From an uncultured Acetobacteraceae bacterium (GTDB taxonomy: Bacteria > Pseudomonadota > Alphaproteobacteria > Acetobacterales > Acetobacteraceae), in contig CALTUD010000015.1 in NCBI GenBank assembly GCA_943912335.1, positions 21,136 to 85,135 on the forward strand: a stretch of DNA of 64,000 nt, read 5' to 3'. Made by a program: the position numbers and the translations under genes. Shown here piece by piece: positions 1 through 8,004 of this stretch; position 1 is the stretch's first letter; each line of letters begins with the position of its first letter. Below the pieces are notes generated by a model that saw nothing but the letters and a program-made list of their open reading frames with translations, was not told the origin of the DNA and did no database searches.

Positions 1-1
1 C

Positions 2-112
2 CGGGAGCGCTCGTTCTCGCCTCTGGCCAGCCCGCTGCGTCGCGATATCGTCAGCCGTAGCCTGCAAACCATGGAACAGGGGCAGGACGCCCCGGTGGGA
101 GCTCCCTCGTGA
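2..112 (+). CDS. C-terminal end of an unidentified protein (partial)
   Basis: A reading frame enters from the left edge and stops at TGA 110-112, leaving the last 36 residues (ending EQGQDAPVGAPS). Its stop overlaps the GTG start of the next gene in a GTGA junction, which is typical of translational coupling, so it probably belongs to the same operon as the following epimerase and isomerase-like genes. Too little is visible to name a family. Confidence 0.55.
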   Translation, partial: RERSFSPLASPLRRDIVSRSLQTMEQGQDAPVGAPS

Positions 113-879
113 CCGGACGCGCGCTTATCGGCCATACCGGCTTTGTTGGTTCGAATCTCGTGCAGCAGCGCAGCTTCGACCACATGTTCAATTCCACCTC
201 GATCCCGCAGATCGACGGACAGCATTTCGCCGATGTGGTCTGTGCCGGCGTGTCGGCGGTGAAATGGTGGGCGAACCAGAATCCGGCCGAAGATCTGGCC
301 AAGATCGAGAATTTGATCGGCCATCTTTCCACCATCACCGCCGATAATTTCACCCTGATCTCGACTATCGACGTCTACGGCCATCCGATCGGCGTGACGG
401 AAGCCGATCAGCCGGAGCTGGAGGGATTGCATGCCTATGGCGCCAACCGCGCCATGCTGGAGCGCTGGGTGTCCGATCGCTTTCCGAACCATCAGATCCT
501 GCGTCTGCCGGCCTTGTTCGGTGCGGGGCTCAAGAAGAACGCGATCTACGATCTGATGCACGACAACCGCATCCACGTGATCAATCCGGACAGCGTGTTC
601 CAGTGGTATCCGCTGGAGCGCATGGCGGACGATATCGATCTGGCGCGCGAGCGGAGTCTGGGCGTGGTCAATCTCGCCACCGAGCCTTTGGCGATGGAGG
701 AGATCCGCGCGCGATTCTTCCCCGACAGCGTGATGGGTGCGGACGCGGCGCCGATGGCGCGTTACGACATGCGTACCATCCATGAGGCCGAATTCGGCGG
801 CATGGACGGCTATGTTCTTGATCGCGAAGGCGTGCTGGCGGCGATGGGCCGCTTCATCGATGCCGAGCGGCCGCGATGA
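109..879 (+). CDS. NAD-dependent epimerase/dehydratase-like SDR protein
   Basis: This is a 256-residue extended SDR-type protein. The N-terminal Rossmann motif GHTGFVGSNL (about residues 8-17) binds the dinucleotide. A central STIDVYG segment (about 84-90) and a YGANR segment (about 109-113) sit where the Ser/Thr and YxxxK catalytic residues are expected. The usual lysine is replaced by arginine, so catalysis may be altered or the family divergent. The GTG start overlaps the upstream stop, and its TGA overlaps the ATG of the next gene. The context, next to a TIM-barrel isomerase-like protein, suggests sugar or sugar-nucleotide metabolism. The substrate cannot be told. Confidence 0.7.
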   Translation: MTGRALIGHTGFVGSNLVQQRSFDHMFNSTSIPQIDGQHFADVVCAGVSAVKWWANQNPAEDLAKIENLIGHLSTITADNFTLISTIDVYGHPIGVTEADQPELEGLHAYGANRAMLERWVSDRFPNHQILRLPALFGAGLKKNAIYDLMHDNRIHVINPDSVFQWYPLERMADDIDLARERSLGVVNLATEPLAMEEIRARFFPDSVMGADAAPMARYDMRTIHEAEFGGMDGYVLDREGVLAAMGRFIDAERPR

Positions 880-1694
880 GCCTCCGTCTCGGCGTTTCCA
901 ACCTCGCCTGGCCGGCGGAGGCGGAAGATCGCGCCTTTGCGCTTCTGGCCGAGCGCGGCGCGCAGGGCGTTGAAGTGGCGCCCACCAAGATCGCGCCCTG
1001 GGACGAACTGTCTCCCGGGCGTCTGACGCAGTTCCGTGCCAAGGCGGATTCGGCCGGCTTGAAGACCAGCTCGTTGCAGGCGGTGTTTTTCGGCAAGCCT
1101 GAAGCGGCGTTGCTGAGCGATGCGGCCGGCTTCGACGCCATGTGCGAGCACACCAGGACGCTGGCGGAGATCGCGGCGGCGCTGGGTGCGGGCATCGCCG
1201 TGTTCGGCGCGCCGAAATCGCGTCTGCGGGGGGCTTTGCCGGTGGACGAGGCGATGCAGCGTGCCGCCGAGCGCCTGCGTATTCTGGGCGATATCGCCGC
1301 CGAGGGCGGTTTGTCCTTCGGCATGGAGCCGGTGCCTCCGGTCTATGGCGCCGATTTCCTGAACCATGCGCGGGATATGCTGGCGCTGGTATCGCTGACC
1401 GACCATCCGAACATCCGTCCGCATCTCGACACTGCCTGCGTGGCCCTGGCCGGGGACGATCCCGTGGCGGCGATCGCGGCGGCGGGGCCCGCCATCGCGC
1501 ATTACCATATGGCCGAACCCGAGCTTGGCCCGTTCGCCGCGCCGAAGCTGGACCATGAGGCCGCAGGGCGCGCCCTGAACGAATCCGGCTATGGCGGCTG
1601 GCTGGTGATCGAGATGAAGCAGGGCGAGGGCGACGGGCTCGACGCCGTGGCCACCGCGATCGACTACGCCAAGCGGCACTACATCCGGCACTGA
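876..1694 (+). CDS. Sugar phosphate isomerase/epimerase family TIM-barrel protein
   Basis: The 272-residue product has the look of the xylose-isomerase-like TIM barrel (AP endonuclease 2 family). Metal-ligand-like Glu and His residues appear in VEVAPTKI near residue 30, FGMEPVPP near 150, HLDTACV near 184 and YHMAEPE near 210, with a final VIEMK strand. Such proteins isomerise or epimerise small sugars or keto sugars with a divalent metal in the cytosol. It starts in an ATGA overlap with the preceding epimerase, so the two are probably made together. The true substrate is unknown. Confidence 0.75.
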   Translation: MSLRLGVSNLAWPAEAEDRAFALLAERGAQGVEVAPTKIAPWDELSPGRLTQFRAKADSAGLKTSSLQAVFFGKPEAALLSDAAGFDAMCEHTRTLAEIAAALGAGIAVFGAPKSRLRGALPVDEAMQRAAERLRILGDIAAEGGLSFGMEPVPPVYGADFLNHARDMLALVSLTDHPNIRPHLDTACVALAGDDPVAAIAAAGPAIAHYHMAEPELGPFAAPKLDHEAAGRALNESGYGGWLVIEMKQGEGDGLDAVATAIDYAKRHYIRH

Positions 1695-1721
1695 TTCCGT
1701 CGCGGCGCCGACCGGCCAGGT

Positions 1722-2474
1722 TCAGCGCCGCTCGACGCCGCGTTCCGTGATGATCGCCGCGAACGCGTCCACCGGCGCGAAGCGCGCCGTCGTCACCGCG
1801 CCGCGCTTGCTCTCGTCGATCACCAGCATCGTTTCCGTCGCCAGTTCCAGCACCGCCCGTTTCACCGGCACCTCGTTGAAATTCGAGCAGGTGACGCCCT
1901 GGGACGGGTCCAGACCGCCTGCCGACAGGAAGGCGCGGGTGATGCCCAGGCCGGACAGTTCGCGCAACGCCGCTTCCGACAGGAAGGTGGCCGAAGCGGG
2001 GTGGAACAATCCGCCGAGCAGGAACAAGCGTGCGCGGGGCAGGCGTGCGGCGGCGGTGGCGATGTTCAGCGCGTAGCAGACGATCGTGACGTCGAGGTCC
2101 GGCGGCAGGGCGGCGACCAGATGCGGCAAGGTGGTGCCGCAATCCACGAAGATCGTGTCGCCGGATCGCACCAGGGCGGCGGCATGTCGTCCGGCATCCT
2201 GCTTGGCGTCGTGATGCGAGCGGCGCTGCCCGGCCAGGGTGTAGCCGCTTCGGCGCGTCTGCTCTCCCGCCACGATGGTGCCGCCGAACAGGGACAGACC
2301 GTTGCCGCCTGCCGCAAGGTCGCGACGCAGGGTCATGGCGGAGACGTCGAGCAGCCGCGCTGCCTCCTCGAGCCGCACGGGCCCGTCTCGACCGGCCAGA
2401 AGGCGCAGCTGCTCCAGCCGCGCCGCGCGCCGGGCCGGAACGGGAGGCGGCTGGCGTCCGGCATGTTTTATCAT
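1722..2474 (-). CDS. deoR: DeoR-family transcriptional repressor, close to E. coli DeoR
   Basis: This 250-residue regulator has a winged helix-turn-helix at about residues 35-55 (ARLLDVSAMTLRRDL) and a DeoR-type sugar-phosphate sensor domain starting near FVDCGTTLPH (about 109-118). Several blocks recall E. coli DeoR itself rather than a generic paralogue: DCGTT, VCYALN, GGLFHPASATF, SAGG and VTCSNFNEVPVK; the length also fits (E. coli DeoR is about 252 residues). In E. coli DeoR represses deo genes and is released by deoxyribose-5-phosphate. Here it is divergent from deoC across a 112-bp gap holding a palindrome. The inferred role is control of the deoxyribose operon that follows. Confidence 0.85.
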   Translation of the reverse strand: MIKHAGRQPPPVPARRAARLEQLRLLAGRDGPVRLEEAARLLDVSAMTLRRDLAAGGNGLSLFGGTIVAGEQTRRSGYTLAGQRRSHHDAKQDAGRHAAALVRSGDTIFVDCGTTLPHLVAALPPDLDVTIVCYALNIATAAARLPRARLFLLGGLFHPASATFLSEAALRELSGLGITRAFLSAGGLDPSQGVTCSNFNEVPVKRAVLELATETMLVIDESKRGAVTTARFAPVDAFAAIITERGVERR

Positions 2475-2504
2475 GAAATCACGCTTCTTCGGCCGTCTTG
2501 CATG

Positions 2505-2536
2505 TTGCCAGTTTAACAGATGTGAAATAAGTCACA
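2505..2536 (+). promoter_or_regulatory. Candidate deoC promoter with overlapping palindromic operator
   Basis: In the 112-bp gap between deoR and deoC, TGTGAAATAAGTCACA (2521-2536) is a TGTGA-N6-TCACA inverted repeat. A TTGCCA (2505-2510) lies 17 bases before TAAGTC (2528-2533), a possible -35/-10 pair whose -10 lies in the palindrome. Exact TGTGA-N6-TCACA matches the enterobacterial CRP consensus, but a DeoR or CRP/FNR-like site are both possible. A ribosome site GGAGG (2571-2575) precedes deoC. Confidence 0.5.
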
Positions 2537-2586
2537 AAGAGGAGAACCCCGAAACGGGGAAGCAGGCCCGGGAGGCCGAACGTTCG

Positions 2587-3258
2587 ATGGACACCGTCAC
2601 GCTCGCCGCGATGATCGATCACACCGTGCTGAAGCCGGATACGCGCGCCGAGGAGGTGAGGCGTTTCTGCCGCGAGGCGCGCGAACACGGTTTCCGCTCC
2701 GTCTGCGTGAACGGCAGCCATGCCGCCGCGGTCGCTGAGGCGCTGGCCGGCAGCGACGTGCGCGTCTGCGTCGTGGTGGGCTTTCCCCTCGGGGCGATGA
2801 CTGCCGCTGCCAAGGCGGCGGAAACGGCGGATGCGGTTCGCAACGGTGCCGACGAGATCGACATGGTTCTGAATGTCGGCGCGCTGAAGGATGGTGATCT
2901 CGATCTGGTGCGTGCCGATATCGCCGCTGTGCGCGCGGTCTGTTCCGGTCGCGTTCTGAAGGTGATCATCGAGACCTGTCTGCTCGATGACGAGGAAAAG
3001 CGCGCGGCCTGCCGCATCGCTGCCGAGGAGGGCGCCGATTTCGTGAAAACGTCGACCGGCTTCTCCGCCAGTGGCGCCACGGTCGAGGATGTGGCGCTGA
3101 TGCGTGCGGTGGTCGGACCCGATAAAGGTGTGAAAGCGTCCGGCGGCGTGCGCACGCGCGATGCGGCGCTGCGGATGATCGCGGCCGGCGCCAACCGCAT
3201 CGGCACGTCGTCCGGCATCGCGATCGTATCCGGCGGCGAAGCGACCGGCGCGTACTGA
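2587..3258 (+). CDS. deoC: Deoxyribose-phosphate aldolase
   Basis: DeoC cleaves 2-deoxy-D-ribose 5-phosphate to acetaldehyde and glyceraldehyde 3-phosphate in the cytosol. The 223-residue product is a class I aldolase TIM barrel. It has Asp92 in EIDMVLNVG, the Schiff-base Lys154 in FVKTSTGF, and Lys183 in VKASGG. The frame stays open upstream, but ATG 2587 fits the family N-terminus and has GGAGG 11 bases before it. It is the first gene of a plus-strand cluster running to about 10 kb, all consistent with deoxyribose use. Confidence 0.95.
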   Translation: MDTVTLAAMIDHTVLKPDTRAEEVRRFCREAREHGFRSVCVNGSHAAAVAEALAGSDVRVCVVVGFPLGAMTAAAKAAETADAVRNGADEIDMVLNVGALKDGDLDLVRADIAAVRAVCSGRVLKVIIETCLLDDEEKRAACRIAAEEGADFVKTSTGFSASGATVEDVALMRAVVGPDKGVKASGGVRTRDAALRMIAAGANRIGTSSGIAIVSGGEATGAY

Positions 3259-3385
3259 TCGTTCACCGGTTCCGGATTTCTCGCGCCGGAGCCTGTTCGA
3301 GGAAAAGCGAGTGCCTGCAAGGGCGAACGGCGAAAGCACGGCGGAACAACCAGCCGGCGGCCGGAACGGGGAAGGAAACAGGACC

Positions 3386-4450
3386 ATGACCACCATCAAC
3401 AGGCGCCAATTCTCTCTGCTGGCCTCGGCCGCCGCGACTGCTCTGCTGTGCGGCAGCCGGGCGCATGCTGCGGCGTCGGAAGCCGTGAACGTGTCCGGCG
3501 TGCCGAAGGACATCTCGGCCAAGGCCACCAAGAAATACACCATCGCCACCGTGGTGAAGGTGGACGGAATCGCCTGGTTCGACCGCATGCGCGTGGGCGT
3601 GAAGCAGTTCGGCGCCGATCAGGGCCATGACGTCTGGATGGTCGGGCCGAGCCAGGCCGACGCCGCCGCCCAGGTGCAGATCGTGGAAAGCCTGATCGCC
3701 CAGGGCGTCGATGCGATCTGCATCGTTCCGTTCTCGGTGGAAGCGGTGGAGCCCGTGCTGCAGAAGGCGCGCGCGCAGGGCATCGTCGTGATCTCGCACG
3801 AGGCGTCCAACCTTCAGAACACCGATTGGGACATCGAGGCGTTCGACAACCACGCCTACGGCGCCAAGCTGATGGAGAATCTGGGCCAGCAGATGGGCGG
3901 GGAGGGCGGCTACGTCGCTACCGTCGGGTCGCTGACCGCCACGTCGCAGAACGAATGGATCGATGGCGGCGTCGCGTATCAGAAGGAACATTTCCCCAAG
4001 ATGTTCCAGGTGACGCAGCGCATCGAAACCAACGACGACGCGACCACCGACTACAACAAACTCAAGGAAGTGCTCACCACCTATCCGAATCTGCGCGGCA
4101 TCCTGGGCGCGCCGATGCCGACTTCGGCGGGTGCGGGGCGTTTGATCGCCGAGCGTGGCCTGAAGGGCAAGCTGTTCTTCGCCGGAACCGGTCTCGTCTC
4201 CGTCGCCGGCCAGTATCTGAAGGATGGCGACATCAATTACATCCAGTTCTGGGATCCGGCGATCGCGGGCTACGCGATGAACATCCTGGCGGTGATGGCC
4301 CTGGCCAAGAAGCCGATCGCGCCCGGACTCGATCTCGGCCTGCACGGATACGAATCCCTGGCGCTCGGCGCTGCCGGCCGCAAGAACGTTCTGTACGGGA
4401 AGGGCTGGGTCGGCGTCACCAAGGCCAACATGAACGAATACAATTTCTGA
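3386..4450 (+). CDS. Periplasmic sugar-binding protein of a ribose/LsrB-type ABC importer
   Basis: The 354-residue protein begins with a twin-arginine-like leader (NRRQFSLLASAAATALL) and an AHA cleavage-like site near residue 30, so it is probably exported. The rest is a type I periplasmic binding protein with DGIAWFDRMRVG, DAICIVPFSVEAVEP and GDINYIQFWDP segments. It resembles LsrB-type proteins that automated pipelines call autoinducer-2 binding. Next to deoR, deoC and a sugar kinase, and with no lsrK, lsrR or lsrG seen, deoxyribose or a deoxyriboside is a better guess. ATG 3386 is preferred over an earlier GTG because it directly precedes the leader and follows a GGAAGGAAACAGG purine tract. 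Confidence 0.8.
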   Translation: MTTINRRQFSLLASAAATALLCGSRAHAAASEAVNVSGVPKDISAKATKKYTIATVVKVDGIAWFDRMRVGVKQFGADQGHDVWMVGPSQADAAAQVQIVESLIAQGVDAICIVPFSVEAVEPVLQKARAQGIVVISHEASNLQNTDWDIEAFDNHAYGAKLMENLGQQMGGEGGYVATVGSLTATSQNEWIDGGVAYQKEHFPKMFQVTQRIETNDDATTDYNKLKEVLTTYPNLRGILGAPMPTSAGAGRLIAERGLKGKLFFAGTGLVSVAGQYLKDGDINYIQFWDPAIAGYAMNILAVMALAKKPIAPGLDLGLHGYESLALGAAGRKNVLYGKGWVGVTKANMNEYNF

Positions 4451-4460
4451 GCGCAGCATC

Positions 4461-5972
4461 ATGGCGGAAACGGCGCTGGTCGAACTGTGGGAGATCTCCA
4501 AGCAGTTCGCCGGGGTGAAGGCGCTGGGCGGCGTGTCTCTGTCGATCCGGCCGGGCGAGATCCATTGCCTGGCCGGGGAGAACGGGTCCGGCAAATCGAC
4601 GCTGATCAAGGTGATCTCCGGCGTCAACCGGATTGACGGCGGCACCGTCCTGATCGACGGCAAGGAGGAGCAGGCGCTCGATCCCCGACGCGCGATCGCG
4701 CTCGGCATCCAGGTGATCTACCAGGATTTCTCCTTGTTCCCGAACCTGACGGTGGCGGAGAACCTGTCGATCGGCGCCGAACTGCGCGAAGGGCGGAAGG
4801 TCGTGTCCTGGCGCCGCATGCGCGCGCATGCGGAAGAAGCGGTGCGTCAGCTGGGCGTGGCGCTCGATCTCGACACCACCGTCGAGATGCTGCCCACCGC
4901 CGGCAAGCAGCTGGTCGCGATCGCCCGCGCTCTGATGGCGCAGCCGCGTTTGTTGATCATGGATGAGCCGACCACGGCGCTGACCGGCCGCGAGGTCGAT
5001 GTGCTGTTCGGCGTGGTGCGCGAGATCCAGGCGCGCGGGATCGCCGTTCTGTTCGTCAGCCACAAGATGCGAGAGATGCTCGATATTTCCGAGCGGCTCA
5101 CCGTTCTACGTTCCGGCCGCGTGGTGGCGGGAGGACCGATCCGGCAGTTCGACGAAGCCGCGATCACGCGTGCCATGACCGGTGCCGAACTGGACGAGGT
5201 GGCGTTCGAAGGCCCCGTTCTGGCAGCCGACGCCGTGCCGCGTTTGTCCGTCGGTGGGCTATCCGTTCCAGGCGAACTGGACGATGTGTCGTTCGCGGTC
5301 GGCGCCGGCGAGATCGTCGGCATCGCAGGCCTGCTGGGCTCGGGACGCACCGAGCTGGCGTTGGCGCTGTTCGGCATGCGCCCGAAATACGCAGGCGAGA
5401 TCAGGCTCGATGGCGAGGTGGTGCGGCTCGATGCCGTGCGTCGCGCGACCGATGCCGGCATCGCCTACGTGCCGGAGGACCGGCTGACGGAAGGGCTGTT
5501 CCTGCCCGAGACCATCAACCGCAACATCGTCGCCGCGTCTCTTCCAGCGTTGTCGCGCTGGGGCGTTCTGCGCAGCCGCGAGGCCGACCGCGTCGCCGCG
5601 GACACCATCCGCGCAATGACCGTCGCCACGCCGACCGGCGAGCGGCCGGTGATGCAGCTTTCCGGCGGCAATCAGCAGCGCGTGCTGATCGGGCGCTGGC
5701 TCCTGCGCAATCCGCGCCTTCTGATCCTGAACGGACCGACCGTCGGCGTGGATGTGGGCTCCAAGGCGGGAATCCACCGCGCCATACGCCAGCTGGCGGT
5801 GGAAAAAGGTTTGGGTGTGATCATGATCTCCGACGACATCCCGGAGCTGTGCGCGAACTGCAATCGCATCCTGTTGATGCATCGCGGCCGTTTGCGCGGC
5901 GCGATCCCGTCCGGATTGCCGCCGGCCGAGCGCGAGGCGCTTCTGTCCGAGCGCCTGCGGGGGCTGTCGTGA
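4461..5972 (+). CDS. Sugar ABC transporter ATPase with two fused nucleotide-binding domains
   Basis: A 503-residue RbsA/LsrA-type ATPase with two tandem domains. The first is canonical: Walker A GENGSGKST at about residues 39-47 and Walker B LLIMDEPTTAL near 165-175. The second is degenerate: GLLGSGRTE in place of Walker A, as usual in this family, but also LLILNGPT near 421-428 where DEPT is expected, so the Walker B Asp and catalytic Glu are Asn424 and Gly425. A signature LSGGNQQRVLIGRW is still present. It would power the importer made with the flanking binding protein and two permeases. Its stop overlaps the next start. Confidence 0.9.
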   Translation: MAETALVELWEISKQFAGVKALGGVSLSIRPGEIHCLAGENGSGKSTLIKVISGVNRIDGGTVLIDGKEEQALDPRRAIALGIQVIYQDFSLFPNLTVAENLSIGAELREGRKVVSWRRMRAHAEEAVRQLGVALDLDTTVEMLPTAGKQLVAIARALMAQPRLLIMDEPTTALTGREVDVLFGVVREIQARGIAVLFVSHKMREMLDISERLTVLRSGRVVAGGPIRQFDEAAITRAMTGAELDEVAFEGPVLAADAVPRLSVGGLSVPGELDDVSFAVGAGEIVGIAGLLGSGRTELALALFGMRPKYAGEIRLDGEVVRLDAVRRATDAGIAYVPEDRLTEGLFLPETINRNIVAASLPALSRWGVLRSREADRVAADTIRAMTVATPTGERPVMQLSGGNQQRVLIGRWLLRNPRLLILNGPTVGVDVGSKAGIHRAIRQLAVEKGLGVIMISDDIPELCANCNRILLMHRGRLRGAIPSGLPPAEREALLSERLRGLS

Positions 5973-7015
5973 GCGGCGCGGCGATCCCGGCCCGTTCGTC
6001 CCTCGCCGGCCTGCGCACGCTGTTGTCGCGTCAGCCGGAATGGGCGGTGGCGGCTTTGGCGGTGGTGCTGATGCTGGTGATCGGCACGGTGAACCCGGCC
6101 TTCTGGGACCCTGCCAACCTGTTCAGCCTGCTGCGCGCCAACGTGGTCACCGGCATTCTGGCGCTGGGCGTTTTGCTGGTGATGCTGTCGGGCGGCATCG
6201 ACGTGTCGTTTCCCGCCTTCGCCATCGCCGCGATGTATCTGACGATCAAGGGCATGATCGCCACCGGCTATGACGGCGTTGTGCTGCCGTTCGTCGTCGC
6301 GACGCTGATCGGGCTCGGGCTCGGGCTTCTGAATGCCGTGTTCGTGCATGGTCTGCGCATGATCCCGCTGATCGTCACCCTGGGCACCGGCACCGCCGTG
6401 CGCGGTCTGCTGTTGGGCGGGGTGAGTGCCAGCCAGATCAATATCGACGAGATGCCGCACCGGCTGATCGCGTTCGCCAACACGCAGCTCTTCACGCTGA
6501 AAAGCGGCGACGGCCATGTCGGCCTGTCGGCGATGGTGCCGCTCTACCTGCTGATCGCGGTCGGTGTGCATCTGCTGCTGCGTCACACCCTGGCGGGGCG
6601 CGGCATCTATGCGCTGGGCGGCGGCGAGGAGCCGGCGCGACGGGCCGGGTTCTCGGTGCGCAACACGCGCCTGCTGATCTACGGTCTGGCCGGTGCGCTC
6701 GCGGGCTTCGCCGGGCTGCTGCACGGGTCGATGATCTGGGTGGCAAACCCGCGCGACATGGCGGGCTCGGAGATCGACGTGATCGCCGCCGTGGTGCTCG
6801 GCGGGGCCAGCATCTTCGGCGGACGTGGCTCCGTGGTGGGCACCATGCTCGGTGTGTTCACCTTCGTGCTGCTCACCAACAGCCTGATCATCATGCATAT
6901 CGACACCACCTGGCAGCGCGTCGTGGTGGGTCTGGTCGTGGTCGGCGCCGCGGGCATCACCGCCTGGCGCGACCAGAGGCGCCAACGTGGCGCCGGACGG
7001 GGAGTGGGAGCATGA
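5969..7015 (+). CDS. Ribose-type ABC transporter permease 1
   Basis: About 348 residues with many hydrophobic helices and the BPD_transp_2 hallmarks LSGGIDVSFPA and GGASIFGGRGSVVGTMLG. It forms the inner-membrane channel of the importer, pairing with the next permease. A longer in-frame start exists inside the ATPase gene, but GTG 5969 gives a GTGA overlap with the ATPase stop, matching the coupling seen throughout this operon, and starts just ahead of the first membrane segment. Confidence 0.88.
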   Translation: MSGAAIPARSSLAGLRTLLSRQPEWAVAALAVVLMLVIGTVNPAFWDPANLFSLLRANVVTGILALGVLLVMLSGGIDVSFPAFAIAAMYLTIKGMIATGYDGVVLPFVVATLIGLGLGLLNAVFVHGLRMIPLIVTLGTGTAVRGLLLGGVSASQINIDEMPHRLIAFANTQLFTLKSGDGHVGLSAMVPLYLLIAVGVHLLLRHTLAGRGIYALGGGEEPARRAGFSVRNTRLLIYGLAGALAGFAGLLHGSMIWVANPRDMAGSEIDVIAAVVLGGASIFGGRGSVVGTMLGVFTFVLLTNSLIIMHIDTTWQRVVVGLVVVGAAGITAWRDQRRQRGAGRGVGA

Positions 7016-8004
7016 GCGCGCTGGCCGCACGTCTGCGCCGGATCGATCCGGCGATCGCGCAGCTTCTGCTGCTCACCGTTCTGGTGTTCGTGGGGATGAG
7101 CTTCCTGGAGCCGCGCCGGTTCCTGCGACCCTATGTGTTCGAATCGATCACCTTCGTGGCGCCGGAACTCGGCCTGCTGGCGGTGGCGATGATGGTGACG
7201 ATGCTCACCGGCGGCATCGACCTCTCGGTGATCGGCATCGCCAATCTGGCCGGCATCCTGGCCGGGATGTTCTTTCATGCCGTCGGCGGGGCGCACGGGC
7301 CGGGTCTGGCCGGTCTGGCCGCGGGTCCGGTGCTGGTCGGCGTGCTGATCGCGCTCGGCGTCGGGCTGCTGGGCGGCGCGTTGAACGGGGCGCTGGTGTC
7401 GCAGGCCAAGATCACGCCGATCCTGGCCACCATCGGCACCGGGCAGATTTTCACCGGCATCGCGCTGGTGCTGACCGGCGGGCCTGCGATCGTCGGCTTT
7501 CCCCGCAGCTGGGGCGCGATCGGCAACGGCACGCTGGGCGGCGTCGCGATCCCGGCCCTGGTGTTCCTGCTGGCGGCCGGCGCGGTCTGGCTGATCCTGG
7601 CGCGCACCCCGTTCGGCGTCGGCCTGAAGCTGATCGGCACCTCGGCGCGTGCGGCGCGCTTCGCGGGCCTGCGCACGGTGCGGACGGTATGGCTGTCCTA
7701 TGTGTTGAGCGGCGTTCTGGCGAGCCTTGCCGGAATCATCCTGAGCGGCCGCACCAACGCCGCCAAGTCGGATTATGGCGTGTCCTATCTGTTGCAGGCG
7801 GTGCTGATCGCGGTGCTGGGCGGGACCAACCCGGCCGGCGGTCGCGGCTCGGTGCCCGGCATCGTGCTGGCGCTGATCGCGCTGATGCTGCTCTCGTCCG
7901 GCCTGCAGATCATGCGGTTCAGCAACTTCCTGGTGGATTTCATCTGGGGGGCGTTCCTGCTGCTATCCATCGCGCTGAACGCGCTCCGGACCCGTCGTGG
8001 TTGA
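7012..8004 (+). CDS. Ribose-type ABC transporter permease 2
   Basis: 330 residues of the same permease family as its neighbour, with LTGGIDLSVIGIANLAG and a late GGTNPAGGRGSVPGIVLA motif. Having two permease genes suggests a heteromeric channel like LsrC/LsrD rather than the homodimer of RbsC. It begins in an ATGA overlap with permease 1 and overlaps the next gene by 8 bp. Confidence 0.88.
   Translation: MSALAARLRRIDPAIAQLLLLTVLVFVGMSFLEPRRFLRPYVFESITFVAPELGLLAVAMMVTMLTGGIDLSVIGIANLAGILAGMFFHAVGGAHGPGLAGLAAGPVLVGVLIALGVGLLGGALNGALVSQAKITPILATIGTGQIFTGIALVLTGGPAIVGFPRSWGAIGNGTLGGVAIPALVFLLAAGAVWLILARTPFGVGLKLIGTSARAARFAGLRTVRTVWLSYVLSGVLASLAGIILSGRTNAAKSDYGVSYLLQAVLIAVLGGTNPAGGRGSVPGIVLALIALMLLSSGLQIMRFSNFLVDFIWGAFLLLSIALNALRTRRG

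Noticed and set aside
148..157. GGTTCGAATC, resembling a tRNA T-arm
   Set aside because: It lies inside the SDR coding region (encoding VGSNL) and no acceptor or anticodon arms flank it.
3386..4450. Autoinducer-2 uptake (Lsr) system
   Set aside because: The binding protein resembles LsrB, but lsrK, lsrR, lsrF and lsrG are not seen, while deoR, deoC and a PfkB kinase are adjacent.
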